From Treponema_C sp050320395 (lineage in GTDB: Bacteria; Spirochaetota; Spirochaetia; Treponematales; Treponemataceae), in assembly GCF_050320395.1 (NCBI RefSeq), contig NZ_CP144459.1, forward strand, positions 1,984,001 through 2,048,000: a DNA stretch of 64,000 bases. Reading direction: 5' to 3'. This document shows, piece by piece, positions 47,679-57,600 of the stretch. Position 1 is the first letter of the stretch. Every line of letters starts with the position of its first letter. The translations under genes were made by a program, and so were the position numbers. The notes beneath the pieces were generated by a model. It was not told the origin of the DNA. It was given only the letters and a program-made list of their open reading frames with translations, and did not search any database.

Positions 47679-47707
47679 ACTATATAACAAACTTCGGAAT
47701 TTTGCAA
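47679..47707 (-). promoter_or_regulatory. Leaderless-type promoter of queD
   Basis: TTGCAA (47702-47707), 17-bp spacer, TATAGT (47679-47684), then 6 nt to the ATG at 47672. A second TATAAT touches the ATG but would place transcription start inside the gene. Confidence 0.65.
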
Positions 47708-47777
47708 GCATTTTATGCAAAATCACTACAACTTACCGTTATACGGGAAAAAAGCGGATTAATTTATATCTTTATGC

Positions 47778-47783
47778 TATAAT
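47778..47783 (+). promoter_or_regulatory. Extended -10 of the CYTH gene, 6 nt before the ATG
   Basis: TGC-TATAAT, then TCGGCC and ATG. No ribosome site. Shares the 117-bp divergent region with queD. Confidence 0.6.
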
Positions 47784-47789
47784 TCGGCC

Positions 47790-48413
47790 ATGCATGAAAT
47801 CGAATTAAAAGCCCGCGTATATGACAGAGAACGGGTTATACGGATTCTAAATTCCTTTGCCGATTATCGGGGAATAATTTCCAAATACGACAGCTATTGG
47901 AAACAGGAGCTTTTTTTTCTTCCGATACGTCCGGCCGAAGAAGAGCACAAAGGTACAACGCTCCGCATACGGATTGAAAAGTCGGAAAGCGTACAGGAGC
48001 CCGTACGCACCCTCGTTACCTGTAAACAAAAAAACGCGGGCGGCTATGGGAAAGAGCCCCATAAGAGAAGCGGCCTTGAAGTGAACGAAGAAAGCGAATT
48101 CGGCGTATCGGACGGTGCGGCCTTTGAAGAACTTATTATGGCTGCAGGCTTTTCTCCCTTTTTAACCAAGCATAAAAGGTGTATGCAATGGCACTATGAA
48201 GATATGCTCATTGAATTATGTACCGTAGACGATTTGGGCGATTTTTTGGAAATTGAAACAGTAAGAGAAGAAAGGGGAGACGTAGAAGAGGTACAAACAA
48301 AAATGGAAAAGCTTTTGGAAAAGTGCGAAATTCCCCTTGCACAGATTGAACCTATGTATTACAGTGAATTATCGGCAACGCATACATCCGCTGCCGGAAA
48401 AATCGAAACCTAA
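47790..48413 (+). CDS. CYTH-domain protein (class IV adenylate cyclase / thiamine triphosphatase-like)
   Basis: A 207-residue CYTH (triphosphate tunnel metalloenzyme) protein. The signature EIELK (ExExK) opens the protein. Other charged tunnel residues are visible in TTLRIRIEKSE, LVTCKQKN, IELCTVDDLGDFLEIET, and basic stretches. Members hydrolyse inorganic or organic triphosphates or make cAMP. LEIETVREE is typical of CyaB-like proteins. It starts immediately after an extended -10, so it is predicted leaderless. A 12-bp gap leads to the DUF975 gene. Confidence 0.85.
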   Translation: MHEIELKARVYDRERVIRILNSFADYRGIISKYDSYWKQELFFLPIRPAEEEHKGTTLRIRIEKSESVQEPVRTLVTCKQKNAGGYGKEPHKRSGLEVNEESEFGVSDGAAFEELIMAAGFSPFLTKHKRCMQWHYEDMLIELCTVDDLGDFLEIETVREERGDVEEVQTKMEKLLEKCEIPLAQIEPMYYSELSATHTSAAGKIET

Positions 48414-48425
48414 GAGGAGGCGACC

Positions 48426-49118
48426 ATGTTTGAAGGCCGTCAATACAAAAAACAGGCCCGTGAGCAATTACGGGGATATTGGACAACGCCTGTTTTATTA
48501 ACCCTGTTTACCCAAGTTGTATTATTGGTCATTATCCTGCCGCAATCGCTATACAGCGCTTTGAGCGGAGACGACAGTTATTCTTTTTTTCAGTTTGTCG
48601 TATCGATAATCGGAGGCGTTGCGGGAGCCGTCTTTGAAATAGCTTTGGTAAAGTACTACCTCGTGTTTACCGAAAACCGCGAAAAGGCAACATTTTCGGC
48701 GTTTTTGGAAGCCCTGAATTTATGGGGACGCGGTATTTTGGCATCGCTGTGGTCGGGGCTCTGGACTTTTTTATGGTGCATGCTTTTTATAGTTCCAGGT
48801 ATTATTAAAGCGATTGCGTATTCGCAGATTTTATACATTCTTGCGGAAAATCCGCAGGTATCCGTACGCAAGGCGATGAAAATAAGTATGGCAATGACCA
48901 AGGGATATAAAGGCGATCTTTTTTTACTGGAATTAAGCTTTATCGGCTGGATGCTTTTAGCACTTTTGAGCGCAGGAATCGGGTACCTCTGGCTCATTCC
49001 CTATATATCCGCAACATTTACAAATACATACCGTTTTTTAAAAGCCGATGCGCTTCGCCGCGGCGTGCTTACAAATGAAGACTTCGGCTTACCGCCGGCT
49101 CAACAGAGCGTACAGTGA
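48426..49118 (+). CDS. DUF975-family integral membrane protein
   Basis: A 230-residue membrane protein with five to six helices. The N-terminal pattern EGRQYKKQAREQLRGYW, and further PGIIKAIAYSQILYILAENPQVSVRKAMKIS and MTKGYKGDLFLLELSFIGW, is characteristic of DUF975. The biochemical role is unknown. The ribosome site AGGAGG is 6 nt upstream. It overlaps the sppA start by 4 bp (GTGA) and could be functionally coupled to membrane proteolysis, but this is only from gene order. Confidence 0.82.
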   Translation: MFEGRQYKKQAREQLRGYWTTPVLLTLFTQVVLLVIILPQSLYSALSGDDSYSFFQFVVSIIGGVAGAVFEIALVKYYLVFTENREKATFSAFLEALNLWGRGILASLWSGLWTFLWCMLFIVPGIIKAIAYSQILYILAENPQVSVRKAMKISMAMTKGYKGDLFLLELSFIGWMLLALLSAGIGYLWLIPYISATFTNTYRFLKADALRRGVLTNEDFGLPPAQQSVQ

Positions 49119-50224
49119 CAACAGGGTGTACAGTGAACGAACCTGCTTACAAAAACGTAAAAAAGCCCTTGAGCTCAAAGGCAAAAAAGGGGATATTGAT
49201 ACTCTGTATTACCGTTCTTATCGGTCTTACAGCCGGGATACTTCAGCTTTCGACTGTTGCCGATTCTTTGCACCGCATCCGGCCGCTCGATCTTTTGCCC
49301 GTACAGGGACATTTTTCATTTTCACAGTTGATGCAGCCCCTGCGATTTTTTTCTTCCCTGCATTTTGACGATTATATCGCAGTGCTTTACATTGAAGGCG
49401 TGATTCAGGATGCAAACGAAAGCTATAATCAGGACTGGCTTTTGGATACGATAGCGGACTTGAGCAAAGACCGCAAAAACCGCGGCATACTGCTGTACAT
49501 AGATTCACCGGGCGACGGCGTCTACCAATCCGACGAAGTTTACCTTGCCTTGGAAGATTATAAATATAAAACCGAAAATCCCGTATGGGCATATATGGGT
49601 CCTCTTGCCGCATCGGGAGGCTATTACATCGCCTGTGCCGCCGATGTCATTTATGCAAACCGCAATACCCTTACCGGTTCAATCGGCGTTATAAGCGCCA
49701 CATCGATAGACTTAACCGAACTTTTAACAAGGTACGGTATAAAGATGACTACCGTTACGGCGGGTAAAAATAAAAACATGTTTAATATAAACAGCCCGCT
49801 GACCGATGAGCACCGCGCAATTATGCAGTCCGTCGCCGACGAAGCATATGACCAATTTACGCAAATCGTTGCCGAAAGCCGGGATATGCCCCTTAAAGAG
49901 GTACGCCGTCTGGCGGACGGACGCATTTATACGGCCCTACAAGCCGAAAAAAACGGTCTTGTCGACTATGTAGATACCTATGAAAATGCCCTCGATAATA
50001 TGCTGGACTGTTTTTCCGACGGAGATGAGCTTTCAATCGAGCATCTTCGATTTGAGCGGAAAAAAAACCTGTACGATTATTTATATAAGGCTTCAACAGC
50101 CTTGGCCGGTTTTATACGCTTAAAGGATGCAGGAATCGACACCCTCCTTTTTGAATCGGTACACGGGATTTCCGGTTTGCCCGAAAATCTTCCGCTGCCG
50201 GCTTATTATTATCATGCGCCTTAA
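49115..50224 (+). CDS. sppA: SppA-family signal peptide peptidase
   Basis: A 369-residue membrane-bound serine protease that degrades cleaved signal peptides. After a cytoplasmic stretch, the membrane anchor lies near residues 25-50 (ILILCITVLIGLTAGILQLST). The protease domain spans about 85-300: VLYIEGVIQD, GILLYIDSPGDGVYQSDEVY, then MGPLAASGGYYIACAADVIYAN with the nucleophile Ser in ASGGYY, and TGSIGVIS. The typical NSPGG reads DSPGD here. The start is taken as GTG 49115 overlapping the DUF975 stop; GTG 49133 is an alternative with a closer ribosome site (AGGG). Confidence 0.85.
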   Translation: MTTGCTVNEPAYKNVKKPLSSKAKKGILILCITVLIGLTAGILQLSTVADSLHRIRPLDLLPVQGHFSFSQLMQPLRFFSSLHFDDYIAVLYIEGVIQDANESYNQDWLLDTIADLSKDRKNRGILLYIDSPGDGVYQSDEVYLALEDYKYKTENPVWAYMGPLAASGGYYIACAADVIYANRNTLTGSIGVISATSIDLTELLTRYGIKMTTVTAGKNKNMFNINSPLTDEHRAIMQSVADEAYDQFTQIVAESRDMPLKEVRRLADGRIYTALQAEKNGLVDYVDTYENALDNMLDCFSDGDELSIEHLRFERKKNLYDYLYKASTALAGFIRLKDAGIDTLLFESVHGISGLPENLPLPAYYYHAP

Positions 50225-50245
50225 AAGGATCGGGAGAGCGGCGAT

Positions 50246-51550
50246 ATGAAATTTCCTCAAGACTTATTTACACAATTGTACGGAGACGATAACACAAGGC
50301 TTGCCGTGCAAAAAGCCCGTTACGAAGCTCTTGCGGAGCATTGGTATAAACGCTTCGGGGCGGACGCAAAATCCGTCGATTCGCAAACCCCAAAACTCCG
50401 TTTTTTCAGTTCGCCGGGCAGAAGCGAAATAGGAGGCAATCACACCGACCACAATTTAGGCAAGGTGCTGGCGGCAAGTATAGATCAGGACTGTATTGCG
50501 GCGGTTCAAGCTTCGGACGACAACATAGTAAGCATTTACGACATTACCTATAATAAGGACTTCGGCATAGACACCTCCGATACCGCATACCGTGAAGGAG
50601 AAAGCGGTTCCGAATCTTTAATACGCGGTATGCTCCAAGGATTTAAAAATGCGGGTTATAAGACAGGCGGTTTTAAAGCATGCGTTACAAGCGATGTTAT
50701 ACGGGCCGCGGGGGTCAGTTCGTCCGCCTCTTTTGAAATGCTGATATGCCTTATACTGAACAATTTATACAATGAAGGAAAGATTCCCCTTGAATCTCTT
50801 CCGGCAATAGGACAGTTTGCGGAAAACGCATATTGGCATAAAAAGTCGGGATTATTGGATCAAACGGCCTGTGCGGTAGGCGGCCTTATCGCTATAGATT
50901 TTAAAGAGCCTGAAAAACCTCTTATAGAAAAAGTAAACTTCGATTTTGCAAAAGAAGGCTATGAACTTGTTATAGTAAACACGGGAAGCGGACACGCCGA
51001 CTTATCCGAAGAATATTCGGCAATACCGGCGGAAATGAAGGCCGCTGCCTCCGCTTTGGGTAAAACGCATTTACGCGAATTGAGCTTTGAAGATGTGTAC
51101 AATCAAGTCGGCAGCATACGAAAAAAATGCGGAGACCGTGCGGTATTGCGCGCCCTCCACTTTTTTGAAGAAAACCGCAGAGTCGATGCGCAAATCGCTT
51201 GCCTTAAAACGGGAGATTTTACCGGCTTTTTAAAATTGATTGAAGAATCCGGGAACTCCTCATGGAAGTGGCTCCAAAATATTTGCGTAAGCGGAATTTC
51301 ACACGAACAGCCCGTTGCCCTCTGTTTGGCCCTTACCGAACGCTTTTTACGCGAAAAGGGCTGCGGAGCCTGCCGCGTACACGGGGGCGGTTTTGCAGGC
51401 GTTATTCAGGTTTTTATACCTTCAACACTCTGCGCCGAATACCGCTCGTATATGGAAAAGGCGCTCGGCTTCGACGAAAAGGGCAATGAAAAAAGCCCCG
51501 TCTTTGTTATGAATATACGTCCCGTCGGTGCCGTAGAGATTCCGGTGTGA
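50246..51550 (+). CDS. galK: Galactokinase
   Basis: A 434-residue GHMP-family sugar kinase. The GalK signature is a variant: SSPGRSEIGGNHTDHNLGKVLA near residue 50 (usual form GR-x-NLIGEHTDY). The phosphate loop is VIRAAGVSSSASFEMLICL near 150, and the substrate segment GLLDQTACAVGG near 205 has the catalytic Asp. The C-terminal RVHGGGFAGVIQVF near 375 completes the fold. It would phosphorylate galactose to galactose-1-phosphate, or a related sugar since the signature is altered. The ribosome site is GGGAGAG. It ends 78 bp before the giant lipoprotein gene, which converges on it. galT and galE are not in the window. Confidence 0.88.
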   Translation: MKFPQDLFTQLYGDDNTRLAVQKARYEALAEHWYKRFGADAKSVDSQTPKLRFFSSPGRSEIGGNHTDHNLGKVLAASIDQDCIAAVQASDDNIVSIYDITYNKDFGIDTSDTAYREGESGSESLIRGMLQGFKNAGYKTGGFKACVTSDVIRAAGVSSSASFEMLICLILNNLYNEGKIPLESLPAIGQFAENAYWHKKSGLLDQTACAVGGLIAIDFKEPEKPLIEKVNFDFAKEGYELVIVNTGSGHADLSEEYSAIPAEMKAAASALGKTHLRELSFEDVYNQVGSIRKKCGDRAVLRALHFFEENRRVDAQIACLKTGDFTGFLKLIEESGNSSWKWLQNICVSGISHEQPVALCLALTERFLREKGCGACRVHGGGFAGVIQVFIPSTLCAEYRSYMEKALGFDEKGNEKSPVFVMNIRPVGAVEIPV

Positions 51551-51589
51551 AGCTACATTAAGCACTAAAATCCGCAGGGCAGGCAAAGA

Positions 51590-51619
51590 CCGCCAAGGTA
51601 CACGGATGTATCTTGGCGG
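51590..51619. terminator. Bidirectional hairpin between galK and the giant lipoprotein gene
   Basis: CCGCCAAGGTACA, 4-nt loop, TGTATCTTGGCGG, 13 pairs with one G-T. The plus strand then reads AGCGGACATTATTTTTTC and the minus strand TCTTTG. Between convergent genes. Confidence 0.6.
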
Positions 51620-51627
51620 AGCGGACA

Positions 51628-54600
51628 TTATTTTTTCTGTGCGGTTTCGATATAGCCGTTCATCGCCTGCCGTATAGCATAAGCCAGAACGGGATTGGCC
51701 GTACCGTTGCCGTAGATTTTTCCATCGGAAATATTTGAATCACTTACTCCCGTTGTCGAATCCTTTATAACACCTCCGGAAGTTTTCCATATGCCGACGT
51801 TGATATTGTCCTGCTGGACACGGCTGGCAGTCGGTACAACCGAAACCTCCCACTTACCGGTAAAGTAGCCGGTATCATCGGTACCCTGGGCCGAGCCGGA
51901 TACGCCCGTTGCCGTATCTACAAGGTAGGCAAGTTTGGAGCGTCCTGCGGAAGCCGAGTAGTAGCCTATATAGGGAACGGGCTTACCGGCCGTGCCTGCT
52001 GCCGTATATGCGACATCCAAGGTAATATGAGTTCCCGTTATACCGTAGGAGTCAACCGTAGACCGCTTAAATGCCGTATCAGAATAGCTTGAAAGATACG
52101 CGTACTTCAAATCAGCCGTATCCGAGTCAAAGGCTGCAATGTGTATACCGCCCGCCTTATCGACGGCAATCTTGCAGTATTCGCCCACATTCATCTTGTC
52201 GAACACATCGATAGGAATACTCCAAGTACCGTTACCGTCGCCGCTTTGAGAAGCGTGGCTTCCGTTTTGCGGATCGGTTTTATAGGTATATTTGAGCATA
52301 CGGTTTGTTTCGTCGAACCAAATTAACACCGCCGTATCGGAGGCCGCATGAGCACCGGAGACAACCCCGAGTGACAAATAGGTTCCCGTAACGTTTCCGG
52401 TATCAACAACGGCGGAACCGTTTTTATACTTTCCTGCAACGATACCGACATTATTCTGATTGTAAGGGGTAACAGCACGAGTTGTTTCCTGATCTTTAAA
52501 TTGTCCGAAATCCGCGGCTGCCGCCTTATCATTGGTACCGTACTTAAAGCGTATTTGATCGTTTATGCCGTCATAGTAGGCAAGATAAATACGCGGTTTT
52601 CCGGCATCGGAAGCGATTACCGCAGCAAGAGAGGGGTGCTGGATGCGGGTTTTATCCAGTATGGTACCTCCGGCTCCATTCATATCGCCAATCTGCCCGA
52701 TAGCCTCCAAGCGTCGGCCCTTAGTATCGTCGTAATTGGCAGCCTGATTGGTAATACTGCTGATGCCCCATTTACTGCTAAAATAAGTGAATTTACCGCC
52801 TTGATTACCGCCGGAGTTTATATCCCTTCCCACAACTACACCGTGCGAATTTCCTTCACTGTCGTAGATAAAGTCGACATTCCCGTAGTCGTCGTAGTTT
52901 CTCTGCCATCTTTCATACGAATTGCCGGTTCCGTTACTCATACTGAAAAAGTCGGGGCCGTTGGCAAAGGCAAAACCTATCATACCGTTTGAAGGATTGA
53001 TATGCATAACGGGCTCGGTTATGACACCGCGGTGAGGCCGGGCGGCTTTATCGTTAAACTGCCAGACATCGAGCCATAGGTCGTCGGTCAGCTTGTCGTT
53101 ATTGGCCGTTTTAGGAACCTTGTTATAGGGTTTATCGTTGTTATTGCCGTTATTCACAGCCTTAACCTGATTCGGGGACGCCCCGACCGTAAAATCAAGC
53201 TTTCCGCTCTTTACATTCGATGCAAGGGTTAACTCCCACGGCGATGAGGTTCCGCTCAAAGTTCCGGACGAAACACCGCCCACCGTTGCGGCGGCACCGG
53301 TAAGGTTAAAACCGTGTATCTTTATTTTTTCCTTATCCTGTACCGGATAGCGGCCTAAGGCAGTGCGTGCATACAGGTCGGGGTCGTTTATCCCGCCGAG
53401 CTTTGACAGCGCGGTTTCCATTTTTATAACATAGGGTACAATATTGACCGTCAAAGAGGGCTTGTGCGACGTATCCGTATACAGTTTATAATGAGTAATC
53501 GATAAAGGTACGCTTACAGTATCCCATGTAACCATTGTTTTGAATTGGGAACCTTCCTGTGTAGACGAAACATTTTTAACCTGTACAAGATACGACTTAT
53601 CGCCTTCATACAAACGGATAAACTGATGCTTTACCGCCGTCTCTCCCGTATCAAGAATCAGTGCGCGGTCTCCCGGCCGGGAACCCTGTTGTTGAACAGG
53701 CTCCGATACGGTAGAAGCGGTAGATGAATTCGGAGAAGCCTTTGCATCCGTTACCGTTAAGGTTATCGTTTTCGCCTTTGCGGGAGTATCCGTCGTCCAT
53801 TCGTATTCCCATTCTACATAGTGGCCCGTATTGCTTAAGCCGTTTTTCACGACTTTAAGAGCAGAAGAAGGCGACCATGCCCCGTTTGTAAATTCATTAC
53901 TTACGGCAGCAATTCCCGCTCCGCTTAAGGTAAGCGTTTTAAGACGGATATTATCGTAAGCGATACCGCGGAGCATTACCTTTCCAGAAACGCTCGGATG
54001 ATTGTTGCCTAAATCGCTTATTGAAGCCAATTCGATATGGCCGAGAGGCTCTTTAACCTTTATTACCCCTGTCTGCGTATCCTCTTCTGTATCATAGACG
54101 ACGCTGACTAAGGGTAAATCCTCAGGTCTTGTTATCCTGCCCTCATTGCTGTTATAAAACAGGGGCATAATAAAACCCTTGGGAGCAATATCATCTTCAA
54201 CATCCAACCCGACACTTATATCGGCTTGAGCATGCCAATACGGATTTACGGAAGGGGCGACGGACGAAGCGGGGGGCACTGTTCCGATTGATTCGTCTGC
54301 AACTTTAAGAAACAGTTTTTTTTCGTCGGCGTCGCCTATATTGAGCTTACCGTTTAAATCAAGATTTACCGTATATTCGGCTCCTGTAATAGTACCGCTT
54401 GCGCTCATAATTTCATCGCCGATTGTACCGCTTGGCGTGCCTTCTTTATGCAAGGATACAACCGCCTGTGTTCCGTAACCGCCTTTAAGGGTAACCGCGA
54501 GTTCCGACTTTACCGGATTTTTAAAGGTAAAGGAGGATGCGGCAGTTACGGTAACCGTAAAATCTCTATCCGAATTGAAATTTCCGGTATCTGTAACTTC

Positions 54601-57600
54601 AAACTCTTCATTGGATTCATAGGCTCCGTTACCGGATAAGTCGGTTTTAAAAACAATCTTTTTAATTGCTATCGGCTTATTTTTTACGATTATGTCGGTT
54701 ATCTGTTCGGACATCGCATTGTCGTTTTCATCATAGGCGGTAATCGTAAGCCGTCCTTTTCCGTTGGAAACGCCTTCGGTATTTAAAGAACCCTTAAAAC
54801 TGACCATATCGCCGCGTTCTCGGCTTATTTTATTACTGCCGTCGCTGCGGGTCATGTCAACCGAAACCGTCTCAAGCACAGTACCTTTTACGATTTCAAG
54901 TTTTGCCGTAACTTTTTGTACACCCGATCCCGTATCGGAAGCGATACCGGTAATTTGATAATCCGAACCGCCATCGCCGTCAAAAATCATCTTCGGCCGC
55001 TCTACAATACCGTAATCGAAGGTACCGTTTAACGACGAAGCATTGCTTAAAGTAACGTCCGTACCCGATATAGTCTGTATCGTGTATACCTGATTGTTTA
55101 CAAGAACACGGTATAAATCTTTTTTATTGTTGTCAAGATGCTCTGCATCGTTTTCGAGATGGTCCGCCGTAAAACTGCCTGCACTGAACAATGCGCTTGC
55201 GCTTTTCACAATATATTCGCCCGCAGCAACAGACGGCTGACTGTTATCGTATTTGAGTATTATCGGATACGTAACCGGTACGGGGGTTCCGTCGGTACGG
55301 GCATCGACGGCCGAAATATTAAACTGAATATTTCCCGCCCGTTTAGTGTAATGAAATGTTTTTACGGGTATTTCAAAGGTGTAACCGGGGAAACCTCCCG
55401 GGGGCACACTGCTTTGTGCGGTAAACCAACCGGAAGAACCGCTTGTGAAAAGGCTTTCATAGCCTAAAGGCAGCTGAGAGGGGGACTCGGCCTTTATGGT
55501 ATCTTTTATACCTGCACTGTGAGAAACGGCTCCCTTTATCTTAAAAGCATCTCCTTTCAGCCAAACGGAATTCGGACTGTAATCTTCAGAAGTGCCGTCG
55601 CTTTTTACAAGCTTCATGCCTGTAAATCTTGCAACATCGGTATTTATCGTGAATTTCCGAGCGGGAGTCCAATCACCCAAAAGGCCGTCATTGTTTTTTG
55701 CTTTTACGCGTAAAAATACTTCTTTTGACTGTGCACTGCCGAGAATCGCGGCTTTAACGGCATCGGGAAGAATGTAGTTCCAATAATAGACATCGGCATT
55801 GCCCGATGCCGGATAAATTTTAACCCCGCCTGCAGCTCCGTAATCGGTACCGCCCAAAGTCCAGGAAGTATCGGCTTCAAGCTGTGCCTGTGTTTGACCC
55901 AATTGCAAATAAATCTCTTTAACCGATTTACCCGATGCGGGATTTGCAACATGAGCGCTGCCGCTTATTAAAATCTCGCCGCCCAAGGCGTCATCCGCTT
56001 TCGGGGTATTCAGCTCCGCAAAGGGAGCTCCACCCGCCGGGTCAAACTTTATCCTGAATTCGGTAGAAGTAACGCCGTTTCCGGCCTTATCGCTCACCCG
56101 TATGTGTACGGGAATACTGTAAACGCCGATACTTCCTGAAGGCAAAGCTGCGCCAAAGCCCGTTTGATATTTTGCTATATCGGGAATTGTTATAGTCCAT
56201 GCGCCGCCGGTATACTCTATCTTACTTAATTCGCTGCCGCCGGCGATATGAGAGGTTACAAAACCGGAGTTTCCGATTTGATATGTTACCGTGCCCGGAT
56301 CCGCACCCGAAGACAGGCCCGAGGCGGCCTCATCAACGATACTGCCCATCAGCTTTATTTCTTTGAAAAAGACGTTTTGCAAATCGGGAGATGTCTGCCT
56401 TACCGTCGGAGCGGAAAAATCGACTATAACGGGAGTTTGCCATTCGGTTACCGTGCCGGATTTTGATTCAACATAAAGCTTAAAATTGGGGTTTCCTTCG
56501 GTAAGTACAACATCCTGTACCGTCCATTCTTCGTAATCGGCCGAAGAGCCCGTCTCTATTCCGTCTTTTTCAGCTCCGTTTCCTATCGACACTTTTACGG
56601 TTTTAATTCCGAACGCATTTTTTGCAAAGATTTTGAAAGATGCTTTTTTTGACTCATTACTTGTTCCGTTGCCGATAACCGCATTTTGCTTTACCAAGGT
56701 TACGGGTGATGCTTCAACATAGGTTGAACCCAACGAAAACCTTACATCATCGAATTTAATTTGCGGGGAATCGGTATTTACCTCATAAGGGCCGAATTGT
56801 TTATCGGTTTTATTTCCCGCTTTATCGTATACGCTTACATGCACATAGTTGTACATTTTTTGCCCGAAACTTACAACGGCTTCCCAATCATACGAAGGAG
56901 CGGAACCGGAAGAAGGAGTAAGCTTGGCGGGTATTTCATCTCCGTAGGTAATAGTGTTGCCCGTTTTTCCGCCTACTTTATAGATTACCCTTTCTATCCC
57001 CGAACCGTTCGGATAACCGTTTATAGGCTTATCTTTCGCCGTTCCTTTAAATGTATGAGACCAATTGCTGAATGTACCGTTTGCAGGTACATGATCGGAT
57101 ATTAAACCGGCCGCTTCAGGAGGCGTTTTATCAAGCACAAAGGGGACCTGCGAAGTTGCATATAAGGCATTGCTTACACGGGCACGCAAGTGAACGACAT
57201 GATCTCCCTCCTGTGTAAGACTGCTTGTATTTATGAGTTTTTCATAGACATTGGTTGTGCCCGGCTTCGGATCAAACACGAAAGCGGCCGCCGGAACATC
57301 CTCACCGGCCGGATTGTCAAGTTTATAATAAACCGAACCTCCTGCAAGATTTTCAACGGTACAGCTTACAGTGAAGTTTCCCTTTTGATACGGATTAGGT
57401 TGATGAGGAAAGATATACGGGGCTCCGGCCGCTTTAAATTCAACAATCAAAAGTCCGCCCGAAGGTTTGTTTTCATCATTGTAAGCGACAAAACCGTTAT
57501 TGTTTACGTCGCGGCCTTCCACATTCATTCTGTAAAATCCGGGTTCAATGTCCGGAGGCAGAGGTTTGGTTATTTTTATAAGTCCTCCGCTTTGTGTAAC